Positions 1 through 12,400 of a stretch of DNA of 64,000 nucleotides are shown piece after piece (position 1 is the stretch's first letter; each line of letters opens with the position of its first letter). Origin of the DNA: Tridacna crocea (Eukaryota > Mollusca > Bivalvia > Cardiida > Cardiidae). The position numbers and the translations under genes were made by a program. The notes below the pieces were generated by a model that saw nothing but the letters and a program-made list of their open reading frames with translations, did not search any database and was not told the DNA's origin. Location of the stretch: NCBI GenBank assembly GCA_943736015.1, contig OX031066.1, forward strand, positions 7,754,245-7,818,244, in the 5' to 3' direction.

Positions 1-276
1 AGCTTGTTATTTTATTCCTGTCATTTTTCCACACAAAAAAATATAGTTTAGGAGTTGGGACATGTAACTTCTCAAGTTGTGATGTGAGAAAAAATTGTCA
101 AGAATGATTATTTCAATTTACATGTATTATTGAGTGAATTATCTAGTTTTATATGTATACTCGCATGTTTAGTCTTAACAATTTGAAAGTATTCTAAGGC
201 ATTGAAAAACCATATTTTTGTAAAATTTCTTTCAGTTACAGAAATTTTCTCTTATTTTTTTTTTTTATACATTTAG
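1..276. other. 3' part of an NBAS intron, no recognised element
   Basis: AT-rich sequence ending in a T tract and the exon 1 acceptor. I see no repeat or coding piece in it. Confidence 0.6.
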
Positions 277-420
277 GCAATGATTTTGGCAAGAGGCACT
301 GGGGCTGTCACAGTATCATCCATTAAATCCTTACGTAATTTACTTGGAAGTCATCCTGAATGGTTTGAGCCAGCCCCCAAACTATCATCAATGTACAATG
401 GTGGATTTTTAGGCCTAGAG
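277..420 (+). CDS. NBAS: NBAS exon 1 of window (48 codons)
   Basis: Acceptor atttag, donor GAG|gtaatt; phase 0 to 0. Encodes GAVTVSSIKSLRNLLG...EWFEPAPK...GGFLGLE, matching human ALTVSSVKTLKNLLG and EWFEPSP just after the beta-propeller region. This is not the first exon of the gene: it opens on an acceptor preceded by a long T tract (254-266). Confidence 0.95.
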
Positions 421-3400
421 GTAATTATTCTGTGCTTTTTGATTGGGGATGGGTGCATGAAAGTGTCCTCCATTACAAAGTTGGTTATCTTAACTCCACC
501 TTTGCAAGTGCAAGTGAAATGGAAGTTTCCCCTAGCAATATCGATTGAAATAGTGTACAAGTCAGGAATTAACCTTCAAACAAATACATTTAACTCTTTA
601 CCACACAATCCCGACTTTTAAGACCCAGAGAAAGAAAGCTTTTGAAACCATTGTGGGAAAAGGAGAAAATGCTCGTAACCAGCATTTTCCCCTTTTCCCA
701 CAATGTTTTCTACCCTTCCAAAATGAATTTCAATTTGTAATTCACATTTGTCGTCTGCAAATGCTTTCAATTTGTACTAGTCCAAAAGTTTGTTGTTCGG
801 GAAAGATATAACCATGCTACATTATACCAATCAAGTCATCACATAATTATGGATCCACAAAATCCAATTTATGTCGCAACTTATGGACTGATCGTGATAG
901 GCAAAAAAAAATTATCTTAAACCCTTTACCCCATAAGGCATTTCTATGGTTATCTCTAATTGACCCTAATTAATAGCAAGGATGAAGCCGTTTCTTATGT
1001 GTATATGACACATTTTGATAGTATAGAAAACATTGTGGCAAAAGATGAAATTGCTCGTCTCGAGCAATTTCACCTTTTGCCACAATGTCTTCCAAAGGCT
1101 CCTTCAAGCAATGCATAGAAATGAGTATCTATGGAGGAAAGGGTTAAAAAAAACAAGTTTTGAGCCAGGTCAGTGCAGACAGTGCAGGCTGACCTGGGAC
1201 TTTTCTTTTTTCAGATGCATTAAAGGATCTTGAAGGCTAAGGGAGACTGTTTCAGTCAATTTGAGACCTAGCCTTTGAATTTGGAAATTAAACATTGCTT
1301 GTATTCAAAATTGCTATTGTATATCGGAAGAGATCACACAAAGAATGATCATGTTTTTAAAGGTTGAATGTAGGTTTCCGAAGAAGCGTCGCCTGGTGTC
1401 ACTCAGTGAAACTGAGGAGGAAGAGGAGGAGAGTGATCAGGAAGAGGCAGGACTAGCATCTAAAACATGGGGTGTGGCCAAACAGTGCATGCATTATGTA
1501 ACTGACATGGATAGATTTAAACCTCCAAAAAAGAAACCAAGGTAAAGTCTCTGAATAATCACCTCTGACATAATGTGCCAAGACTGTATAACTAGAGATA
1601 AACTCTTTACAAAACAACAAAATTATAAACTGGTCCTAATTAAAAGCATTTTGCAGAGGACAAAATAAATGTGACTGAAATGCTGAAATACGGTTTGGTA
1701 TGGGTAGAAAACATTGTGAGAAAAGGAGAAAATGCTGGTTACCAGCATTTTCTCCTTTTCCAAAAATTTTCAAAAATGCTTCTTTTTGAGAGTCATTAAA
1801 AGTGGGGATTGTGTGTTAAAGAGTCAAGTAAACAGTTTCAGAATATTGGTAAGAAAATCTATGCCCATAGAGCTGGAGTCAAGCTGTTGTTCTTGTTTGT
1901 ATAACACTTTCCACAGTATGCCCAGTGCAATAAGCAACTCTCAAGTAGAACAAAGAAGACCAAAGCATGTCAGAAGCATGGCTCCACAGATTAACAAGGC
2001 TAAAAGCTTGACTCTTCCAAGAGACTTGCTTCCTTGCTCGGCATAGGGACCTGACCTATTTTCTAAATAATAACGTTGAACAAGTGTGAAAAAAGAGAGT
2101 CAACATTACAATTACTGCTTTTATAAAGGTCATTTTTTATTTGTTTTAATGTGTTTTTCTTTCATTCAGAATGGTAAACAGAACTTATAGACTTGTTTGT
2201 TTAAAGTCTACAACACCAGATGAGCTCTTTGCAAGAAAGGTAGATTTATAAAAATATCTAGTTTTTCTTTCTATACCAGTTGATGTCATTTGTGTGCTAA
2301 AACCAAGCCTGCCATAAATGCTTATTAGGAGATTGTTTTCCTTTGGGCTAGACTTCTGTCCTCTTACAGGTGGAAGAAAAAAGCCACAAAAAGTCACACC
2401 GGTACATGTGTGAAATGTCAGTGTTCTCTATATTTTTCTTACAGTAAACTTCTCAAATCTTGAATTTTAAAACAGCAACTCATTGTACACATTCTGTAAG
2501 TGCTTTATCATTTTGTTTACACTAACTTTTATGAAACTTCTGAAAAAGAATTTAAAATATTGATTCAAGGCCTTTAAGTTTTACAAGCTGACAAAAATTT
2601 TTTACCAACCAAAGTTTAAACAAATTGTAGACAGCAAACAACATGGAGATCAAATGATAAAACCTATGTTTGGGATAATGATAATATGAAACATATTTAA
2701 CTCTTTACCAAATGACAAAATTTTAGACTGGTCCAAATTGAGACTGTTTGCAGACAACGAAATAAATATGACCAAAGAATTGAAATTTGTTTTAAGAAGG
2801 GAAGAAAGCATTTTCTCCATTTCCCACAATGTTTTCAAAAGGTTTTCTTTCACAGGGGTGTTAAAAGTTGGGATTGTGTGGTAAAGGGTTAAGAAGAAGA
2901 CTTTGCTTTTTAGCATTTTAAGTGCTGTACATCGAAAATAGAATTTCAAGAGAGTTTGTATATATGCTGTATTTACTATATACTACAGTTAGAAAATGAA
3001 GAATATGGAGAGGCCAAGTTACTAGCACAGAAGTATGGACTTGATACAGATTTAGTCTATCAGAAACAATGGAGAAAATCGCCTGTTGAGTTGGCATCTA
3101 TACAGGATTATCTGGTAATATAGAAATTATGTACAGTTTGATTTATATGTCATCGTTTGTGATTCTACCTAAGGTACCATACAACTGATATCATGTTGAT
3201 ACTCAGCTAAACAAAGATTTTCTTCAAAATAACTGGAAACGCTTGCTCAGCTGGTCCATTAGTTGGTAAATCCATCAGTGTGGTCAATATTTTAGCATGG
3301 ATTTCGCAATGTGTGCACACTGTGGACTGATTGCCTTTTTTAGTGTCTCTGCTAATTCATTCTTCTTTATCGGTTGTAGGATTATGATTTCTTTATTGGG

Positions 3401-6400
3401 ATTGATGATAATCATTGAGATGTGATTCATTTTATTCTTTTTGCACTTTGTTTTCAAAAGCCTTTTTTTCTTAGGATTCTTGAAAACTGGATTTTATGAT
3501 ATAGGATTTTAAACATGTAATGTATAGAAAAAAGTAAATGATAGCAAGATTTATTTATGTACGTTTCAGAGTAAGATCAGTAAAAGGGCTTGGGTGTTAC
3601 ACGAATGTACTGAAAGGATGTCAGACAAAATAGATGCTATGAAAGGACTGCTTGAGTTTGGTTTACGAGGGACAGATTTAGAGGCCCTGATAATGATTGG
3701 AAAAGGAGAGGATCAAGGGAGGTAATCACGAATAGCTAATATATTTATGTGTTTCTAAATTTTTACCAGATCACTAAGTTTTCACAGTTAAAAAGCACCT
3801 ACAGGTGACAAATGGAATTTGGCTAAAATGAAGGTATTTTTGGGTTGAAAATATTACAGGAAAAGGAGAAACTAGAAGTTTTATCCTTTTCCCATATTTT
3901 TTGCAACATGATTCTTTTCATCGTTATGAAAGGTCAAGATTGTGCTTTGCCAAACAGCCCTCTGTTTTAGCAACCTGTGGAAAGAAGGTTTTTAAAAACA
4001 AGATAGGAAAAGGAGAATTTACATATATCACAAATTTCATAAATGAAATATTGTGTTCTGCTCATACAATAATGCATATTAACTTTCACAGTTTTACAAT
4101 GCTTAAATATACCTATTTTGTTCTTTTTTAGTAAATGTCAATTAAAAAGTAATGCAGCAAGTTTGAAAATAAAGATTACATTCATATATATAATTGGATC
4201 AAGTCAGATCCACCATTCGTAAAGAACAGTGTTCTTTTTTAGAAAAAGGTTTTAACAGTTTACCAAGCAATCCTAAATTTCAATGACCCTGAGTAAGAAG
4301 GATTTTGAAAACATTGTTGGAAAAGAAGCTGCTAGTAACCAGCATTTCTCCATTTCCACTCATGTCAACTACCCTATCCAAGACAAATTCCATCACTAAT
4401 TGATTGTAGTCTGTAAATACCATCATTTTAGACTAGTCCATATTTTTGTTGTATAGCAAAGACCTAATTCACTTACCCATAACATTATAGGCTCATCTAA
4501 GAGTAACTAGAAAACTGATACAAATCAGATAAAAGACAACAACAAAAAAGGAAAATGTTTCCTAAATGTAAAGACCGTAGAAGTGTATCATCAAGGCACA
4601 GGATGGACCACAGTAATGAAGAGATCCAAAACATGTTCACAAGATTAACAAGATTGCCTTCTTTCCTTTTTTATTATGCCCCCCTTTCGAAGAAATGGGG
4701 GTATATTGCTTTGCACTTGTCGGTCGGTCGGTCGGTCCGTCCGTAGACCACATGTTTGTCCAGAGCATAACTCAAAAAGTATTTCAGGTTTCATCTTGAA
4801 ACTTCATAGGTGGATAGATCTCATTAAGGAGAAGTGCAGTGCACAAGAACCATAACTCTGCCCATCATATTTTTTGAGTTATTGCCCTTTGTTGATTTTC
4901 ATACTTAATTTTTGTCCGGAGCATAACTCAAAAACTATTTCAGGTATCATCTTGAAACTACATAGGTGGATAGATCTCATTAAGGAGAAGTGCAGTGTAC
5001 AAGAACCATAACTCTGCCCATCATATTTTATGAGTTATTGCCCTTTGTTGATTTTCATACTTAATTTTTGTACGGAGCATAACTCAAAAAATATTTTAGT
5101 TATCACCTTGAAACTTCATAGGTGGATAGATCTCATTAAGGAGAAGTGCAGTGCACAAGCACCATAACTCTGCCTATCATATTTTTGGAGTTATTGCCCT
5201 TTGTTGATTTTCATATTTAATTTTTGTCCGTAGCATAACTCTAAAAGTATTTCAGTTATCACCTTGAAACCTCATATGTGAATAGATCTTATTAAGGGAG
5301 AAGTGCAGTGCACAAGAACCATAACTCTGCCTATCATATTTTTGGAGTTATTGCCCTTTGTTGATTTTCATAGTTAATTTTTGTCTGGAGCATAACTCAA
5401 AAAGTATTTCAGGTATCACCTTGAAACCTCATAGGTGGATTAATCTTATTAAGGAGAAGTGCAGTGCACAAGAACCATAACTCTGCCCATTATATTTTTG
5501 GAGTTACTGCCCTTTGTTGATTTTCATACTTAATTTTTGTCCAGTGCATAACTCAAAAGGTTTTTCAGGTATCATCTTGAAACTTTATATGTGGATAGAT
5601 CTTATTCAGGAGAAGTGCATTGCACAAGAACCATAACTCTGCCCATTATATTTTTGCAATTACTGCCCTTGTTGATTTTCGTACTTATTTTTTTCCCCGG
5701 AGCATAACTCAAAAAGTATGTGAGGTAAAATCATGAAATTTTAGAAGTTGATAGTTCACATAAATGGGAAGTACAGTGCCCAAGAATTGTTAATTTATCA
5801 TTAATAATTTTTGAGTAATTACCCTTTGTTCGTTTTACACCTTGAACGTAAGAGTTTATAATCACATTGAATGCCATTAGGGGGGGGCATACATGTTTTA
5901 CAAACATCTCTTGTTGTAATATAGGTTTATCCTATGTGACCCAGAAGATGGACTCTATGATGATATGGAATTGGATGATTTTGACCCAGAAAAGGAAGCT
6001 AAGATGGAAGAAAGGAAGAAAGAAAAAATATATTCGCTGATGAAGCAAGTGGATTTTCAAAAGTAAGAAATAACTCTTGCTTTTATGAATATACTATGAT
6101 GTTGTATTACTTCAGTTGGCTATGCTGATAGTAAAGATCAAGTCATACTGAACAAAATGGGTTGCCTGTTCTGCTATCAGCGCTGATTGCTTGATTCTTT
6201 TACCCGATAGTACCTGTTTCGTTGTGTTTTACTTGTTTTATTTTGAGAGATGGTAACTGAAAAATTAAACTGAATTTCATTTACAAAAAGAAATAGATTT
6301 GTTGAACTCTTTGTCTTGTATTTATGATTTGTCAAACTCATTTGTCTTGTATTTATGATTTGTCAAACTCTTTGTCTTGTATTTATGATTTGTCATACCC

Positions 6401-9400
6401 ATTTGTCTTGTATTTATGATTTGTCATACTATTTGTCTTTATTTAACAGCTTAACTTTAGAGCAGAGAGAGTTATTGCGAGCAAGGAAAAAACTTCTTCA
6501 ATACTTATACAGGCTTAAAACATATGAGGTAAGCTCTTTTGTTTCAACTGATCACCTTTTGTATCTTTGTTTGCAGACTACAACTACAAGTCCTGTAATA
6601 TAATGTTATTAATGAAGTGATTTCATATTGACTCAGTACGTTACAGGTCCGAGGTCAGCCTTATTGGACGGAGGCGGAAGGCCCAGGGCCAAAACAGCTG
6701 ACCTCGGACCTGTGAATGGGCCAATACGAAATCACTTGATCAATGATATTTTTATTAATTAACTGTTGGCCCAGAATCAATATGACGACCCTAAGAGATG
6801 TGAAAATAGGGTTATAACCCCAAAGATTGAGGATTTTGTGATCTCTTCAGCATCTAGCCAAACTATGGATAAAAATCTGGAAAACCTGAGACAGCATAAT
6901 GTCCCCCATTTTTGTTTTCCCAAAATAAGCGGCAATGCTCACACGACTGAACTGTTGATCAATAACATTCAAGGATTTCTATATTAGTGGTGGGTCAGTA
7001 TTTATACGAGGTCATTTGTATTGCAAATTGATCGGAGGTTAAGGCGTATTAAGCCGGGGTCACAACCTGTACACTATACGAAGTAAGAAATGTGACTAAT
7101 ATTGCGTGGATTGGTTTCCATTTATAACTCTGTATATCTAATGATTAATAATAGACTGTACAGATCAAGGTCAGACTGCAGGACAGGTAGTCTGATCCTG
7201 GTTTTATACTATATGATATGTTAATTTTGTGAGAAGGTTTATTTTTGAAATTACAAAAAATACAATCTAAGACCTCCGCTTTTCTAATTGAATATGTCTG
7301 TTGCAATTATGTAACTTTAAAGATATGCTAGTAATATGTTTAAAGTATGAAAAGTTAGGTTGGTTCAAAGAATGTATGTAGGGAAAATACATTATGCTCT
7401 CTCTATTTCATCTCTCTGCATTAACTGACAACTGGTATTACAATATGCAGTGTTTATGCCTGTCTAACCTTTTTAACTCTTAACCACACAACAAAATTCT
7501 AGCATTATCCAGCAAGCTAAGAAAGCATTTACAGACAAGAAATTAAGTTTTACCTAAAACATTGAAGTCTTCTTCAAAAGCATAGAAAACATTATGGAAA
7601 AAGGAGAAAATGCTTGTTACCAGCATTTTCTCCTTTTCCCACAATGTTTTCAAAAGGTTTCTTCTCAGAGTTGTAAAATATTGGGGTTGTGGTAAAACAC
7701 TAACAAAGGTTATAGGACAAATGGTGCTTGAGAATAATCCTTTAACAACATAATCTCAATTTTTAACAACTGTCGAAGTTATTTGAAAACATTATGGGAA
7801 AAGAAGAAAATGCTGTTACCCTACAATGTTCTCTTACCTTTCATAGGCGAGTCCCAAAATTAATTTGGTTACTTTTTACCTGGATAAGTCCACCATTTTG
7901 ATAATGTCATTTGGTAAAGAGTTTGATCTATATTGCATATATTTTATCTACTTGATAAGCTACTATCTTTCAAAGGTAAATATTTTCAGAGTATCCTTGG
8001 AGGTGTGAGTTATGCAGCAGAACGTTACGACTGTAAATTTTTTGAGAAATTCAGAGCCCAGAATATTGTTGAGACAGCTGTTAGCTATGCCCAGGTATGT
8101 GTTTGTCTCTACAATGTGGTACAATTTAAGACCTGCCCGATAAATTATGGGATTTGCCATGGAAGAAATATAAGGAAAAGGAGAAAATAGGGGAAGTATG
8201 AAATGCTCTCAGTAGAAATGGCTGTTGGAAAGAGAAAAAATGGTGATTATGAGCATTATTTCCTATTTCCGCAATATTTACAAAAGCCTATCCTAGTGTA
8301 CAAGAGCATAAAATGTTAACCCTTTCCCAAACAATCCCTGGTTTTTACAATCCTGAAAAAAAGCTTTTTAAAAACATTGTGGGGAAAGGAGAAAATGCTG
8401 GTAACCAGCATTTTCTCCTTTTCTCACAATGTTTTCTACTCTCCCAGAACAAATTTCAATTTTTGAGTCATGTTTCATTTTGTCATCTGCAAGTGCTTTC
8501 AATTTGAACCAATCTAAAATTTTGTTGTTTGATAAAGAGTTAAACCATGATGTATTCAATGACTCTTTGAGCAATACTTTCAGTCAGTGTACAGTGACAG
8601 TATGGTTATTCATACTTACTGGATCATTTTCCAGTTTTGGAGTTTGGGAAAATTACTTGCCTGAGGACATATCAGTGTGGAGTTACTTTGGAAATAATAG
8701 AAATTGGATGGCATGTTTATATCTCTTACTTTTTTCCTTTTCAAACACATCCTTCTTCTACAGGGTTATTTTAACTCTAGATTTTTTTGTAAAGGTTTAA
8801 TCTACAAATTACAATTGCAGTATAAAAATTAATGAAAAGAGATGTATATTTGGATTTGCAATGGTCCTATCTCTGTAAGTAAGCTATAATGTAGAAATTG
8901 CATGCATCATGAATTGAAAAATAAATAAATAGTAATTGAAAACCAAATTTATCATTCAGTGGAAAAAACATGAATAAATACCCATTTCAACTTGTAGTCT
9001 CAAGTGTGCGTATTCCATGATGATCAAATGAAGAATTGAGACTAGAAAATGAGCTAAAAATTACTTGCCTTCATAAGAAAAAAAACTTTTTGATCATTTT
9101 CAGATGAAAAGAATAACGGGGATAACAATTTTCATGTTCAATGGATATAAATAAAGAACATGCTGTTAGCCTTCTCATGCAAACACGGCGTGACCTAATT
9201 CCAGTAGCTTGGTAGAATTTACAGCAGAAAGTCAAAGATCTCTGCATTTTTTGGGAAGGAACACTATGTAGATTTAAGAAAAAAAATGTAAATTTCTTTT
9301 ACAAAAGATTTTTAGGCGAATTTCACCAGTATTTGTGTTTTACTTGTGTGAAATTCAAGGGCAACAAAACAATCAAATATTGGTAAGGGTTACAAGTAGA

Positions 9401-12400
9401 AATACCATGTGACGTCATCAAACTATGTGCTTTACAAGATGTACACAAAAATCACTGGTTCAAGAACACTCACGGAACAAGGACACTTGACAATATGCAC
9501 CTAAAAGACACTCAAAAGGTGCCAGCTTAGTATAAATACATATCAACATTATTTATCTGATCTGAGAACTCATGGTTATCCTTGCTGAGTAATGTTTAGA
9601 TGCTTGATGAAGGTGGCCATTAACCCATTATCACACGATCCCTACTTTTGACGCCCCTGAGAAAGAAGCCTTTAAAAAACACTATGGGAAAAGGAGAAAA
9701 TGCTGGTAACCAGCATTTTCTCCTTTTCCCAAAGTGTTTTCTACCCTTCCCAGAACAAATTTCGAATTTTTAGTCTCCTTTATTTGTCATCTGCAAATGC
9801 TTTCAATTTGGACTAGTCTAAAATTTTCTTGTGTGGTAAAGAGTTAAGAATTGATTGCAGTGGAGTTTAACTCTGTTTTATACAGCTCAGGTTATATAAC
9901 AGCACTCAGTGTACCTATGGATATGTTTTTTTGCATTCTCTCATTTGGACTAACACAAGTTTCTTCTCAAATCACTGACTACCTTCTCATGTGTATCAGA
10001 GATAAGAGACAAGAAATTGTTGGAGAAAAACTTGCAACAACCAGTTTGCTTACTAATGTGCTAAGCAGACAGGCTGGTCTCTAAGAAAGGTTTTACTATA
10101 TTTTGTAGGATAGTGACTGGCAAGCGCTTGAGACCCTTCTAACTTTCCATTCCAAAGAGCTTCTGCCACATAGGTATGTATACTTCTTGAGGTATAACTC
10201 TTCATTATTTATCAGAAAGCAATCAATTATCCCTGTTCATGTTGTAAGTATTTGAAAATTAATAGTATGAGTCAAATGATATTATTTTTCTGTGCAAAAG
10301 TAGAAAACATTTTAGGAAAAGGAGAAAATGCTGGTTACCAGTAATTTCTCCTTTATCACATTGTTTTCAAAAGCCTTGTTTTTCAAGGTCAATAAATTTC
10401 TGGACAGCAGAGTGTTCATATGCTGACTTGTTGTTGTATTGGGGTTTAACGCCACTTTAGCAGCTAAGGTCATATCATGGCGGTCGGTGACACACATGTG
10501 TTTTACTGGCTTTCTCACACCGGTACTTACATTACTTTCTTTCCAAAGCCACCAACTACTTTTCTCACATGCTTCAGCAGAGGTGAGAGGCGAAAATACG
10601 CCAGAAAGAAAGTTCGCCTCAACCGGGTATCAAACTCACAACCACCAGGTCATGAGTCCGATACGCTCACCACTGAGCCACCCGGGCAGGCATATGCTGA
10701 CTTATGAAGTAGCCCTTTTCATTTGGGATAAAAACGTCTTAAGTCTTGCTGTAAAAGGTGGTTTTGGCCAGATTATGCAACAAAGTACAGGACAATGTAG
10801 TTCTAAGATTAGATCACACATTCTGATCTAGATCTGTAGTTTCAGATTCTGAATGGGTTTCTTATCCAGAGTTTTAAGGTGCTTATCATGACGTGGTCAA
10901 ACATAGGTAATTTCTGTGTTTTGATGATAACAACTTGGACAGGACCCACTTTATCCAAATGGCTGAAGTTTTGTTAAAAATTGTCAAAGAATGAATTTAG
11001 CTGGTGGAATTCATGGAAGAATCTGTTTAGTTAACCCTTTCCCAAACAAGCCCTAGTTTTTATGTGTCTGCAGTAAAAGTCTTTTGAAAACAATGTGGGA
11101 AAAGGAGAAATTGCTTGTAACAAGCAATTTCTCCTTTTCCCACAGTGTTTTTACCCTTTTTGAGAACTTTCTGCCATTTTCTCCAAATCAAAAATTGTCA
11201 TCTGCAAACTCTTTCGGTTTGGAAGGGTCCAAAATTTGTCGTTTGGGAAAGGGTCAAGCCAAACATATTTAGCTGTTGGCAAATGAGTCAGGCTCCGTTA
11301 TAGAGGTGTTTATTACATCTGTAAAAAGTATTGGCATCTTGACAGCATGCAAATTCCACACAGTCTGACTTGGTCAAAACCTTTACACCCCTCACAACGT
11401 ATGTCAGTGTGACGTCACAGGTAGTGATATCGGACCCTTGTTATAAAGTCAGTGTGTGTGTTTGGTAAGACTGTTTTTTTTTTTTTTCTTAATCATTCCT
11501 TTAAATGATCAGAAAAAGACTAGACCTCCAAAGCGTACAATGCCTAGGGACTTTGTTTTTTGTCAAAGCTTTTGTTAACTACTTATGATAATGGAATAGA
11601 CTTCGACCAACTACTAAAACCCAACCACTTTTTGATATTTGGTCAAAGTGTTTGTGCATATAGACATCTGCTTCATGTCTAAAACATCAGAATATTAAAT
11701 GTATTCATCTAATATCTTTGATAAATAAATGAGAGTCTTTGTAGTCTGTTTGTATCTACCTAAGCTAACCTCATTCTATCTTCATATCTTACTTACTTTT
11801 CAATATGGCGGACATAAGTTATGAAAATGCCCAGGTCCGATATCACTTCCTGTGACGTAGGTTGTAACCCTTGCTTTAGCCATTTGTAAATTTTCTGCAT
11901 GTCCAAGCACTACTGTATCACTTGATTCAGTTGGTCATTATACAAAATGCATTTTTATGGACTCATAATTATGCACTGTCTGGCTTGGTTCAAATATGAC
12001 ATTGACATCCTTTTTACCTTCATTTGTCTGGTGATTCTCAAATATTTTCAATTTGGAGAACACTGCTATTGTTAATAAAGAGTCAATCATCAAAAATCAA
12101 ATAACTTTTTCAGGTTAGCCATACTAAGTCACTTTCCGGAGACCACTTGTCCTTCTGAATACAAAACCCTACTGCCTGAAGTGAGGTAAGGTATTGATTT
12201 GCGTAACTTTATTTTAGTCAACTGCGCAGGAGGTGCTCAAGAAATGCTTTTGTGATCATGCTGTGTCTGTCATGCATTGTGCCGAGTTCAACATTTACCT
12301 TGTGTGCATTCTGGAGGCCATATTTTCAGTCAGATGCTCATGAAACTTGGTCAGAATGTTTGCCTTGATACTATCTTGGACAAATTTGACACTTGGTCAT

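Noticed and set aside
1363..1541. Alternative acceptor at 1372-1373 for exon 2
   Set aside because: Would put exon 2 out of phase with exon 1 and remove conserved residues.
4670..5914. Protein-coding tandem repeat
   Set aside because: The ~156 bp monomers have no continuous open frame and are interrupted by stops in all frames.
6310..6437. CRISPR-like regular repeat spacing
   Set aside because: Units are contiguous without distinct spacers, and the context is an animal intron.
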